From assembly GCA_964591605.1 (NCBI GenBank), contig CAZQEN010000074.1, positions 1-24,842 of the forward strand: a DNA stretch of 24,842 nt. Reading direction: 5' to 3'. Below, one piece after another: positions 15,259 to 23,353 of this stretch. The notes beneath the pieces are model-generated. The model saw nothing but the letters and a program-made list of their open reading frames with translations, made no database searches and was not told where the DNA came from. Position 1 is the first letter of the stretch; every line of letters begins with the position of its first letter. The position numbers and the translations under genes were made by a program. Source of the stretch: CAYLLT01 sp964591605. Lineage in GTDB: Bacteria; Planctomycetota; Phycisphaerae; UBA1845; PWPN01.

Positions 15259-16391
15259 AAATTGACATCAGACTCAAGCGGCTTCTGCAGGACCACGGCC
15301 TGGACCGCCACGGGGTGGCCCAGTCCATGGCCACGGACCTGAATCTCCATCGGCATACCATCGGCAAGCTGTACCGCAATCAATCCGAGAACCCGTCGCT
15401 GGAGGTTCTGGGCCAGATCTGCGAGTGGCTGATCGCGAAAGGCGTTCCGGCCGGCGAGCTGCCGCACGGCCTGTTCGGCGCCCGTCCGCCGGCGTTGTGG
15501 CACGCCATCGCACAGGCGGGCAAAGTCACAATATACCTGGGCGAGCGCTGCCAGTCCGCCTCGCCGGTGCCCGCCACGCGCTGGGTCGCCGGAAGCGATG
15601 CCTCCGTCGTCTTCGAGTTTGTCCGATACCTGTCCTCACCGGAGGGAAGCGGCGATGTCCGGCCGGGCGTGGATATCCGGCACATTCCCTTCCGGTACAG
15701 CAAGCAGGGCAAACAGATGAAGCAGCCGTTCGAGCAGGATGTGAACCACGCGATCAACCTGTTCCAGGCCATGCAGGAGCGCAGATCGAACCCCATCCTG
15801 GTCGGAAGCCAGAAGGTCAACTATCTGGTCGAACTCTATGTCGCGGATATCTTCGGCCAGATCGCATTTCAGCCGAGCAGGCGGGTGAATCCTGCGATCC
15901 CCTTCTACGTCAAGTATCGTCCGGAAGATCTGGATCTGCCCAGTTGTTTCGGAGGACAATCCTCACCGCCCGGCGGGAAGAAAGCGATGCCGCCGGGCAT
16001 CTGCTACCTGGACGCCGACGGGAAGTGGGTCGAATGCCCCTGGGAATTCGATGTCCGCGACGCAGCGGTGGTCCTCATCCGCCGGGACCCCGGCACCGCG
16101 CGGATGGAGCTGGTGGTCTTCGGGTTCTCCGGCCGGGGAACCATCATCGCCGGAGAACGGCTTGTCCGGGACCATCAACACTTCTGGTTCACTCCGGAGA
16201 GTGACGAGGAAGGGCCTCCCCCCGCCCGCGATCACGCGAACCGGGAAGTGGCGGTATTCATCTGCCGGTTCAGCTACCCCGACGGGGCCTTTGACACGGA
16301 AGTGTCCCCGCACCCGGTCACCGACCTGGAGGTGATCCGCATCGACAACGACATGCTGCAGGAATGCCTGAGCGCCCCCCGGGAGCGGTGA
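15255..16391 (+). CDS. XRE-type HTH regulator with large C-terminal sensor domain
   Basis: This 378-aa protein is the last gene of the operon; ATG 15255 overlaps the previous stop (ATGA). Residues about 7-62 look like a Cro/C1-type helix-turn-helix: helix LKRLLQDHG, then VAQSMATDLNLHRHTIGKLYRN as the turn and recognition helix, then SLEVLGQICEWL. The remaining 300 residues are unfamiliar, with a mixed alpha/beta pattern including NPILVGSQKVNYLVE, which resembles the start of a nucleotide- or ligand-binding fold, AAVVLIRRD and AVFICRFSYPDG. Such proteins often combine DNA binding with sensing a ligand or a modified partner. It may autoregulate the operon through the AT-rich dyad at 5170-5198. 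No terminator is visible in the short gap to the convergent Lgt-like gene. Confidence 0.75.
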   Translation: MKIDIRLKRLLQDHGLDRHGVAQSMATDLNLHRHTIGKLYRNQSENPSLEVLGQICEWLIAKGVPAGELPHGLFGARPPALWHAIAQAGKVTIYLGERCQSASPVPATRWVAGSDASVVFEFVRYLSSPEGSGDVRPGVDIRHIPFRYSKQGKQMKQPFEQDVNHAINLFQAMQERRSNPILVGSQKVNYLVELYVADIFGQIAFQPSRRVNPAIPFYVKYRPEDLDLPSCFGGQSSPPGGKKAMPPGICYLDADGKWVECPWEFDVRDAAVVLIRRDPGTARMELVVFGFSGRGTIIAGERLVRDHQHFWFTPESDEEGPPPARDHANREVAVFICRFSYPDGAFDTEVSPHPVTDLEVIRIDNDMLQECLSAPRER

Positions 16392-16469
16392 ATCGCCCTC
16401 CGACCGGCACGTCGTGCACTTCCCTTCCCCGGCGTGCCCTCGGACGGTTGCCGGCGGCGAAACCGGCCC

Positions 16470-17267
16470 TCAGCTTCCCGCAACGTGCCGCGCGTCAATA
16501 CTGGGGTCTCCGGAAGCGGGGGTCTGGATTCCGTGCCGCCGGCGCACGGCGATGCATGCGATCGCGATCAAGGCCACGGCGATCAGGACCGCCTGCGAGG
16601 CAGTCACTGGGCCGAGCGCGGTACGGGAGGAGGCATCGCCCCGCCAGATTTCCGTGAGGGCACGGCCCAGACCGTAGATAGTCAGAAACCACGCCAGCAG
16701 CAGCCCGCGCCAGCGCGGGCCGTTCACGTGTACCAGCACGATCATCGTCATCGCCAGCACGAGGAACTCATACACCTGCGTCGGATGCAGCGGGACACCG
16801 GAAGGCGCGCTGCCGCCCGGTGGGAAGCGGATGGCCCACGGCCAGGAGGAGGGCGCGCCCTCGCAGCAGCCGTTCATCAGGCAGCCCGCCTTGGCGAGCA
16901 TCAGCGGGAGTGGCAGGGAGAGCGCAATCAGGTCGATGGCGGCGGACCGATCCGGGCCCCTGCGTGTGAGCACGCATGCCAGCGGCACCGCGAGCACGAG
17001 ATAGGCCATCGGCCCGCCCCACATGCCGCCTTCCATGTAGTGTCGGATGCTCACGAGCTGGCGCCACGCAAAGTTGTGATGCAGCACGTCGAAGAGGACC
17101 TTCGCGCCGAGGATCATGCCCGCCCAGTACGACACGCCGATGGCCCAAGCCACGACCCTACCCACCTTCATGCGCGGCGCCCCGTTGAGCGTGATCAGCA
17201 GGTGCGCGATCAAGCCGGCGGTGTAGAAGATGGCGTAGGTCGGAACGGGGCCACATTTCGGGAACAT
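16470..17267 (-). CDS. Prolipoprotein diacylglyceryl transferase (Lgt) family membrane protein, divergent
   Basis: This 265-aa protein reads from ATG 17267 with GGAG about 8 bases upstream and has about seven hydrophobic segments. Family marks are GGMWGGP (80-86), the AGCLMNGCCEG segment (127-137) followed by PWAIRFPPG, the PLHPTQVYE stretch (159-167), and YGLGRALTEIWRGD near the end. Canonical Lgt moves diacylglycerol from phosphatidylglycerol to the lipobox cysteine of prelipoproteins at the inner membrane. Here the conserved arginine before the GC/GN segment is Lys126, and the 'GRPT' step is GAPS, so it may be a paralogue rather than the housekeeping enzyme. It converges on the operon with a 78-base gap. 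Confidence 0.8.
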   Translation of the reverse strand: MFPKCGPVPTYAIFYTAGLIAHLLITLNGAPRMKVGRVVAWAIGVSYWAGMILGAKVLFDVLHHNFAWRQLVSIRHYMEGGMWGGPMAYLVLAVPLACVLTRRGPDRSAAIDLIALSLPLPLMLAKAGCLMNGCCEGAPSSWPWAIRFPPGGSAPSGVPLHPTQVYEFLVLAMTMIVLVHVNGPRWRGLLLAWFLTIYGLGRALTEIWRGDASSRTALGPVTASQAVLIAVALIAIACIAVRRRHGIQTPASGDPSIDARHVAGS

Positions 17268-17338
17268 ACGGCAGGACTCCGAGTCTCACTCTGGTGATGA
17301 CCTTGCCACCGCACGGCCGCCGCACAGCCGCGTCGGTC

Positions 17339-17368
17339 CCCCACCCCGCGCTTCGCGACGGGGTGGGG
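17339..17368. repeat. Strong GC hairpin in intergenic region
   Basis: CCCCACCCCG (17339-17348) pairs perfectly with CGGGGTGGGG (17359-17368) around a 10-base loop. No T-run follows, so it is not a classical terminator. A smaller hairpin, CCGGGC/GCCCGG (17379-17396), follows. Similar GTGGGG-type hairpins recur between genes in planctomycete genomes, from memory. Confidence 0.5.
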
Positions 17369-17463
17369 CACCCGACCGCCGGGCACAGAGGCCCGGTGCT
17401 ACGAAACGCTGCTGCCGAAAACGGCGTTCAGCAGGAACGCAGCATGATTGACACGGTCGAACA

Positions 17464-17549
17464 GGGTGGCATGGGTCCCGATGCAGATCGAGATACTCGC
17501 TGCCCGTGTTTCATGCGCACGGGCAATGAGTACATTGCCCATGCCACCC
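17464..17549. repeat. Nested inverted-repeat element (REP/MITE-like)
   Basis: The ends are a perfect 12-bp inverted repeat, GGGTGGCATGGG (17464-17475) and CCCATGCCACCC (17538-17549). Inside lies a perfect 8-bp hairpin, TGCCCGTG (17501-17508) and CACGGGCA (17518-17525), with a 9-base loop. The whole 86-base unit can fold as a cruciform or long hairpin. It carries no gene and no transposase in the window. A dispersed repeat copy is the likely explanation; copy number cannot be seen here. Confidence 0.5.
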
Positions 17550-17574
17550 CAAGTAAATCCTCCTGCGCTCATGC

Positions 17575-19026
17575 TCAGCATTCCTCCACGACCTTGAGGC
17601 CGAGCAGGTGGGCCAGGTGCCTGAGGGAGCGGGTGTGGTCGCCGTAGTAGGCCACGCGGTGCAGGGAGGCATAATAGTCTTTGGCGCTCCCACCGAGGGC
17701 CCCGCCGCCCCAGTTGGCCATGAGTTTCTCGGCGTCGGCGACCTGGGCGACGATTTCGGTGCGGCAGCCGCGCTGCGTGCCCTTGGGGACCTGCGGCACG
17801 TCGACGATGGTGCCGGTAAACATCAGCAGCGTGTCGAGGTGGATGAGCTTGGTGAAGGTGACTTTCTGGCCGACGCGGTAGTGCACCTCGGTCACCGCGC
17901 CGCCGCGGACCTCGGCGTGACGGCGGAGCAGGTAGGGCGCGGCCGGGCCGGTCGGACCTTCCATCCTGAGCGGGGCCGAGCAGTGCGAGAGGTGAAACGC
18001 ATTGCGGGCGGTGTCGACGCCGGCGGCGTTGCCCAGGAAGCCGGCCCGGCCGACGGCATACTGCATCAGCAGCATCGTGAGCAGGCAGTCCATGTCGCCG
18101 TCGCAGGCGGCCGGGATGCCGCGGTCGTTGAGGCGCGAGAAACCCAGGCAGGGGAACCCTCTCGAGAGCCATCCCATGCACGTGCCGACGCACAGGCCGT
18201 TGGCGCGGTTTTCGGCGATGAGCCGATCCAGCGTCAAGCCGGCCCGGGCGGCCTTGACCACGTCCTCGCGGGCGGGCTCGATCACGCCTTGTGCCTCCTT
18301 CAGCCAGCGTGCGGACTCTTTTTCCGCAGCGGCGTCGTCCACGCCTGCCATGACTTCGTCATAGCGCCCGTCGGCGATGCGGACGAGCTCGACGCCCAGG
18401 CGCTCTTTCACCTGACCGGGGTCGTAGGACGCGGGCGTGCCCTTGAAGGGCGGAGAGACGAGCACGCGGCTGCGTTTCAGGCGGGGGATGACGCTCAGCA
18501 GAGCGGCCGCCCGCTCCAGGTCGCCCAGGTCGCTCGTGTTGAAGAGCGTGATGCGGTGGCCTTCCTCGCGCCAGGGGTTGACCAGGCACCAGTCGTGGCC
18601 GCCGACGACGGGCAGATGAAAGACAGCCGCGGGCCGCCCTTCCTTGAAGACGGCGGGCATGACGCCCCGGCTGAGGCCGAAGATCTCGGCGCTGACGGCC
18701 AGGACGGGGGTGTCGGGACCGGCTTTGGCCAGCAACTGCGCCGTCTCTTCGGCGGTGCCCGCCTGGCCGATGACGAACTCGACGTTGCCGAGGTTCGTCT
18801 CGGCCTCAGCCAGGCGCTGGCGCACGGCCGCGATCTGCTCCTCCGATACGGACCAACTGCGATCACCCGGCCGGCCGGCGATGATCGTGCAGATGCGAAC
18901 CTTTGAAGCGGCCGGGGCGGGCGCGGTGGATGCCTGGCCCCCCGCCGCCAGCGGTGCCGCGGTCAGCGCGAACCCGGTTGCCACCCCTGCTTCGAGGAAC
19001 TCTCGACGCGTGCAATGCGTACACAT
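17575..19026 (-). CDS. Tat-exported L-fucose isomerase-like protein
   Basis: This 483-aa protein starts at ATG 19026 (GGAG six bases upstream), where the Tat signal begins: THCTRREFLEAGVATGFAL, with the twin arginines followed by a hydrophobic run and AAPLAAGG. The frame is open for another 120 codons upstream, but that stretch is low-complexity intergenic sequence. The body resembles the L-fucose/L-arabinose isomerase-like fold used in planctomycete sugar catabolism: an N-terminal Rossmann-like domain (VRICTIIAGRPGD), the segment CDGDMDCLLTMLLMQYAVGR, HLSHCSAP, and a C-terminal beta domain. Members of this family isomerise or bind sugars. Export to the periplasm is unusual for an isomerase, so the role may be different. 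It is divergent from the GH172 gene across 480 bases, suggesting shared glycan use. Confidence 0.75.
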   Translation of the reverse strand: MCTHCTRREFLEAGVATGFALTAAPLAAGGQASTAPAPAASKVRICTIIAGRPGDRSWSVSEEQIAAVRQRLAEAETNLGNVEFVIGQAGTAEETAQLLAKAGPDTPVLAVSAEIFGLSRGVMPAVFKEGRPAAVFHLPVVGGHDWCLVNPWREEGHRITLFNTSDLGDLERAAALLSVIPRLKRSRVLVSPPFKGTPASYDPGQVKERLGVELVRIADGRYDEVMAGVDDAAAEKESARWLKEAQGVIEPAREDVVKAARAGLTLDRLIAENRANGLCVGTCMGWLSRGFPCLGFSRLNDRGIPAACDGDMDCLLTMLLMQYAVGRAGFLGNAAGVDTARNAFHLSHCSAPLRMEGPTGPAAPYLLRRHAEVRGGAVTEVHYRVGQKVTFTKLIHLDTLLMFTGTIVDVPQVPKGTQRGCRTEIVAQVADAEKLMANWGGGALGGSAKDYYASLHRVAYYGDHTRSLRHLAHLLGLKVVEEC

Positions 19027-19509
19027 GTGTCGCTCCTTGCTGTCCTGGTTGCCGTACTGTGGATTGAGCGATCGCCGCGCCCCGCGGTGAGCCCGGCTGC
19101 CCAGCGGAGCAAGGGCGAGATGCTGTCGATCTGGATGCGTGGCCGTGCTGAGGTGGGATTCGCCATGGCGAGACCTCAAGACAAGAGTCAACCCTATCCG
19201 AAGACTGAGTGCGAGCCAAGGGTTGGAGATGCCGCGCTCATGGTCCCAAAGGCGGCGCGTGATCTCACGCACCACTTCTGATGTCCAACGGCAACACCCC
19301 CTCATACCACTCCGGGTCTCGGGTTTTTGGTTTCCGACGGCGAGCGTCCCGTTTTTGATCTCCCGGCTTTTTGGCTTCTGGCTATCCCGCCGGTACACTG
19401 CCCTGACACCACCCGCCCCCAGGCCGGCCGGGATTCAGGTCGGTCACTTGTCCGCTGCGCGGCCACGCGACACGTGCGACCCCAGCCCCCCCATCCGGAG
19501 TTTCACACC
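19027..19509. other. Divergent intergenic region with low-complexity GT-rich tract
   Basis: These 483 bases separate the isomerase-like and GH172 genes and should hold both promoters, though I could not pick a convincing one. Bases 19310-19380 are a G/T-rich, T-run-repeating tract (GGGTTTTTGG, CCCGTTTTTG, CGGCTTTTTGG), the degenerate repeat style often seen between planctomycete genes. No gene is supported here. Confidence 0.5.
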
Positions 19510-21006
19510 ATGCATCTGCGCGCCCGGCAACTCGCGATCGTCACGCTCCTTTCCGCCCTGCCCGCATGGGCCCAGGACCTCACCGGCCTCTCGAAGCTCA
19601 CCCCGGGCCGCACGCGGGCCGAAAACGCCCTCTGGATCGAGACACCCGACGCCCAGCGCTTCCACACGTCCAAGACCATCACCGTCGCCGAGATCAAAGG
19701 CCCCGGTGTCATCACCATGATCCACTTCGCCTATCCGCAGCTCGCCATCGCAAAGCCGAAGGAGTATCAACTCGGCCGCGACCTGCTCCTGCGCATGTAC
19801 TGGGACGGCGAGACCGAGCCCAGTGTGGATTGTCCCTTCGTGGACTTCTTCTGCGACCCCGCCGGCCTGCGCGAGGTGGTCAACACCGCGCTGGTCAACA
19901 AGAAACGGGGCTGGAACGCGTATTTCCCGATGCCGTTCCGCATATCGGCCAGAATCGTGCTCGAATACGACGGCCCCGAGCCGCCGGGCGAGAAACTGTG
20001 GACGATGATGCCCTGCTATTCGTACGTCTGCTGGCGCCAGGTCGAACCGCTCGCCGGGGACGAGGGGTACTTTCATGCACAATGGNNNNNNNNNNCCGGC
20101 CGCGGCAAGTTCGTCGGCTGGAACGTCACCCTCCGCCGCCCCGGCACGCCCGGCTACCCGGTCGACATGAACGAGAAGTTCTACGTCGACGGCGAAAAGA
20201 GCCCCTCCAGCGAGTTCCAGGGGATCGAGGACTCCTTCGGCTTCAGTTGGGGCTTCCCCGAGGCCGAAAACGTCTTTCCGCTGACCGGCTACTGGCCGTT
20301 CAAACAGGGGGCGGCCGCGTACCGCTTCTTCATCGGCGACGCCATCAGCTTCGAGAAATCGCTGCGTGTCGACATCGGCTTCGGCGAGCGCGAGCATCCC
20401 ATGTTCCGCGATCAGTTCAGCCGCGCCGGCACGTCGCTGCATCTTTCAACGACCTGTTACTGGTATCAGGCCGAGCCGCACGCGAAGTTCCCAGCCATGC
20501 CCGCCGTCGCCGACCGGGGCCCGGCCCCCGAGGAACTCTTCTGGCCTGACAAGCCGGTCGAGCCCGACCTCGAGCAGCTCAAGGCCCGCGGCGTGGCCTT
20601 CCACATGCTCTGCGGCCGGCCGGGCAAGCAGATCGTGCTCGCCGCCCCCGGCTTTGATGCGCAGCTCAAGCAGGGCCACGCGTGGGCCGGCTGGCCGCCG
20701 CCGGTCTACCATGCCCTCACCGACGATAACGACCTGCACATCGAGCTGGCCGTGCCCGCCGGCGCCACCGGAACCCTTCGCCTCTACATGATCGACCCCG
20801 ACCACTTCGGCGACGGCCGCGTCCAGCAGGTGACGGTCGACGACCAGTCGCTCGGCGAAGTGAAGGCCTTCCCGCAGGGCCGCTGGCTCGAGGTGAAGGT
20901 GACCCCCGAGATGTCCCGCGACGGCCGCCTGAGCATCCACGCGGTGAACCGGAACCCCAAGGGCAACGCCGTCATTTCCATCATCGAATGGGTTCAACCG
21001 CGATAG
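19510..21006 (+). CDS. DUF2961 family protein (GH172-type glycosidase), interrupted by a sequencing gap
   Basis: ATG 19510 opens a short signal peptide (MHLRARQLAIVTLLSALPAWA), so the protein is secreted. The body matches DUF2961: SKLTPGRTRAENA, TMIHFA, LLRMYWDGE, PFVDFFC, then KFYVDGEKSPSSEFQGIEDSFGFSWGF, where the Glu and Asp residues correspond to the family's catalytic region. DUF2961 founded CAZy family GH172, which includes difructose-anhydride and arabinan-cleaving enzymes. Ten unknown bases (20086-20095) fall after HAQW; in relatives a longer stretch usually separates this from the GRGKFVG strand, so some codons are probably missing. A C-terminal beta domain (LHIELAVPAGATGTLRLYMIDPD) follows. 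The frame agrees on both sides of the gap. The substrate is unknown. Confidence 0.82.
   Translation: MHLRARQLAIVTLLSALPAWAQDLTGLSKLTPGRTRAENALWIETPDAQRFHTSKTITVAEIKGPGVITMIHFAYPQLAIAKPKEYQLGRDLLLRMYWDGETEPSVDCPFVDFFCDPAGLREVVNTALVNKKRGWNAYFPMPFRISARIVLEYDGPEPPGEKLWTMMPCYSYVCWRQVEPLAGDEGYFHAQWXXXXGRGKFVGWNVTLRRPGTPGYPVDMNEKFYVDGEKSPSSEFQGIEDSFGFSWGFPEAENVFPLTGYWPFKQGAAAYRFFIGDAISFEKSLRVDIGFGEREHPMFRDQFSRAGTSLHLSTTCYWYQAEPHAKFPAMPAVADRGPAPEELFWPDKPVEPDLEQLKARGVAFHMLCGRPGKQIVLAAPGFDAQLKQGHAWAGWPPPVYHALTDDNDLHIELAVPAGATGTLRLYMIDPDHFGDGRVQQVTVDDQSLGEVKAFPQGRWLEVKVTPEMSRDGRLSIHAVNRNPKGNAVISIIEWVQPR
20086..20095. other. Assembly gap (10 N)
   Basis: Ten undetermined bases sit inside the GH172 gene. 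Ten is a conventional placeholder for a scaffold join, so the true length is unknown. Confidence 0.95.
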
Positions 21007-21150
21007 TCACCCGCGCTGGATGAGCCGCTGTGCAGCAACGGGGCCATGACGCTTCGGGCGGGGCCTGGGTCACGACCCAGTCTCATACACCCGGCGGCCG
21101 CCACGGTCGTGCTCCGCCCCCTCGCCGCGCCGCCGGGCTTGCCGTATCCT

Positions 21151-22866
21151 GTGAATGTGGCGATACGACTCCCCAAGACGGTCCGCAGCATCGGGCGCAT
21201 CCAGCACATCGCCCGCATCCTGATCCACCACGGATTCGGACACGTCGTCGACCGCCTGCAGCTCAACCGCATCGTCCCGATCCCGCGGCGCTGGCGGGCC
21301 GATGTCCCGGTCGCGATGGCGGAGGCCGGCACCGGTGTGATGCTCGCCCGTCGGCTCCGCCTGGTCTGCGAGGAACTGGGCCCCACGTTCGTCAAGCTCG
21401 GGCAGATGATCTCCACCCGGCCCGATCTCTTCCCCCCCGACATCGTCCAGGAGATGGTCCTGCTCCAGGACCACGTCCCGCCGTTCCCGACGGCCGAGGC
21501 CCGGTCGATCGTCAGTGCCGATCTGGGCGCGCCGCTCGAACAGCTCTTCGAGCACTTTGACGAGGCGCCGCTCGCCAGCGGCTCGATCGCCCAGGTCTAC
21601 CGCGCTCGAACCCGGGCCTGCGACACGGCCGCCTCGCAGCGCGTCGTCGTCAAGATCAAGCGCCCAGACATCGAAGAGCTCGTGACGCTGGACATGACCA
21701 TCCTGCGGTGGATGGCCGAGCTGACCGAGAGATTCACGCCCGAGCTGCTCATGTACAAGCCGCAGACGCTGGTCGAAGAGCTCGAGCGCAAGATCCTCCG
21801 CGAGATGGACTTCATCAACGAGGCCGCCACGATCTCGCGGTTCAACGAGCTGTTCGGCGAGGACGAGAACTTCTACGCGCCGCGCGTGTTCTGGGAGCTC
21901 ACCGGCCCGCGGGTGGTTACGCTCGGCGAGCTCACCGGCGCGAGCATGCAGAAGCTCCTGTCGCAACCCGACGCCCGGATCGACAGGCACGGCCTGGCCG
22001 CCCGGCTCGTCGAGGGGTTCATGAAGCAGTTCTTCGAGATGGGCCTCTTCCACGCCGACCCGCACCCGGGCAACCTGCTGATCGAGCCGCCCGCGAAGGT
22101 CGGGCTCATCGACTTCGGCCTCACCGGCCAGCTCGACGACGAGCTCATGGGCAACCTGGTGCTCATGCTCACCGGCGCCTTCAACCGGGAGCCCGACATC
22201 ATCGTGGAGGTGCTGGCCGACATGAACGTGCTGGGCGAGGAGACGGACCGGACGCGGCTCCGCCGTGAGTTCACCGAGCTCATCGACAAGTATTACGGCC
22301 TGCCGCTGCGGCGATTCGACCTGCAGACCCTCTTTTTCGAGGTCTCCTCGCTCATCCGCCGCCACGACGTTACGCTCCCGCGCGAGTTCGTGCTGTTCGG
22401 CAAGGCACTGGTCTCCATCGGCGGCATCTGCCTGCAGCTCGACCCCGAGCTCGACCTGGTGAGCCTGACCGCCCCCCGCATCCGCCGGCTCGTCCTGAGC
22501 CGCTTTTCGCCCGGACGCGTGCTCAAGTCGGCCACCATGTCGGGCTGGCACCTGCTCAACGTGCTGCGCAACGCCCCGAGCCAGATGCGCGACATCTCGC
22601 GGCGGCTGGCGTCCGGCCGCTGGCAGGTCACCCTGCGCCACCGCAACCTGGATGACCTCGCCCACGAAATCGACAAGGCGAGCAACCGCCTGGGCGTGGC
22701 CATCGTGATCGGCTCGATCATTATCGGAAGCTCGTGGATCCTCCAGAGCAACGCCAGGCTGTTCAATGTCCCGCTGCAGGCCCTGGGCATCGTCGGGTAC
22801 CTGTTCGCCGGTTTTCTGGGCCTGGGGCTCGTTTACGCCATCCTGCGCAGCGGCCGGTTGTATTGA
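21151..22866 (+). CDS. UbiB/ABC1 (AarF) family atypical protein kinase
   Basis: The frame is open from ATG 21046, but conserved sequence begins near VAIRLPKTVRS, so I prefer GTG 21151 (GTG 21157 is also possible); no clear ribosome site marks either. The family signatures are in order: KLGQ in FVKLGQMISTRPDLFP, the alanine/serine loop LASGSIAQVYRA, the lysine in VVVKIKRP, ExD in EMDFINEA, HADPHPGN for catalysis and LIDFGLTG for metal binding. Two hydrophobic segments at the C-terminus (VAIVIGSIIIGSSWIL and GYLFAGFLGLGLVYAIL) anchor it in the membrane. UbiB proteins are ATPase/kinase-like factors that support ubiquinone or other isoprenoid-lipid biosynthesis. No quinone genes are nearby. Confidence in the family is high, and low for the exact start. 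Confidence 0.85.
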   Translation: MNVAIRLPKTVRSIGRIQHIARILIHHGFGHVVDRLQLNRIVPIPRRWRADVPVAMAEAGTGVMLARRLRLVCEELGPTFVKLGQMISTRPDLFPPDIVQEMVLLQDHVPPFPTAEARSIVSADLGAPLEQLFEHFDEAPLASGSIAQVYRARTRACDTAASQRVVVKIKRPDIEELVTLDMTILRWMAELTERFTPELLMYKPQTLVEELERKILREMDFINEAATISRFNELFGEDENFYAPRVFWELTGPRVVTLGELTGASMQKLLSQPDARIDRHGLAARLVEGFMKQFFEMGLFHADPHPGNLLIEPPAKVGLIDFGLTGQLDDELMGNLVLMLTGAFNREPDIIVEVLADMNVLGEETDRTRLRREFTELIDKYYGLPLRRFDLQTLFFEVSSLIRRHDVTLPREFVLFGKALVSIGGICLQLDPELDLVSLTAPRIRRLVLSRFSPGRVLKSATMSGWHLLNVLRNAPSQMRDISRRLASGRWQVTLRHRNLDDLAHEIDKASNRLGVAIVIGSIIIGSSWILQSNARLFNVPLQALGIVGYLFAGFLGLGLVYAILRSGRLY

Positions 22867-23049
22867 GCCGCCGCCAACGTCCGATCACGTCCGCCCGACG
22901 CCGTCCCCGCGGAGGCAACGCACCCCGGACGAGCGTCGATAAGTGAAGCTCTGCCCAAGATTTTCTGCATTTCATCCCTGATTTGGTTTGATTCTCAGAC
23001 CGCCGAATTCTAGAAATAGGGTGGAAGCTGTCGTGTCCCCTTTCAACGG

Positions 23050-23085
23050 CCCCGTGCTTTCCTGGAGGAAGGCACGGGGTTTTTT
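23050..23085 (+). terminator. Rho-independent terminator
   Basis: A 13-bp stem with a single G-T pair (23050-23062 with 23067-23079) closes a 4-base TGGA loop and is followed directly by six T residues (23080-23085). It lies 184 bases after the UbiB stop and ends that transcript, or that of a short non-coding RNA between them. Confidence 0.85.
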
Positions 23086-23133
23086 ATCGCCTGCGCCCGG
23101 CCCGCCGCACCTACTGGTCCTGCACTGTCGGAC

Positions 23134-23162
23134 TTGCCAGCCGGGACGAATCTGCTTAAGTT
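23134..23162 (+). promoter_or_regulatory. Candidate tRNA-Thr promoter
   Basis: TTGCCA (23134-23139) matches the -35 consensus at five of six positions and is followed after 17 bases by TAAGTT (23157-23162), a weak -10. Transcription would begin about 25 bases before the tRNA. Confidence 0.35.
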
Positions 23163-23194
23163 ATTCTCGCTGCCGGCCGACACAGGTCGGATAC

Positions 23195-23266
23195 GCCGAC
23201 GTAGCTCAGCGGTAGAGCACGGCTTTCGTAAAGCTGAGGTCGTGGGTTCAAATCCCACCGTCGGCT
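23195..23266 (+). tRNA. tRNA-Thr (anticodon CGT)
   Basis: The 72-base cloverleaf is complete: the acceptor GCCGACG pairs with CGTCGGC, the D arm is GCTC/GAGC, the anticodon stem CGGCT/AGCTG holds the loop TTCGTAA (anticodon CGT), and the T arm is GTGGG/CCCAC with TTCAAAT. The discriminator base is T and CCA is not encoded. A tyrosine-recombinase gene begins 87 bases downstream, the usual arrangement when a mobile element has integrated at a tRNA 3' end. Confidence 0.93.
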
Positions 23267-23353
23267 GTTCGTTTTCATCCGATAACCGCACGATTGCAGT
23301 CAATTCGGCAGTCAAATAGACTGGGCGCAACTAGTTGCTGCAGGAGCCCAGTC

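Noticed and set aside
17399..18193. 264-codon minus-strand frame overlapping the isomerase-like gene
   Set aside because: Out of frame with the recognised protein, and its C-terminal part is the nested inverted-repeat element.
21070..22665. 531-codon minus-strand frame
   Set aside because: Antisense to UbiB, whose kinase motifs are complete on the plus strand.
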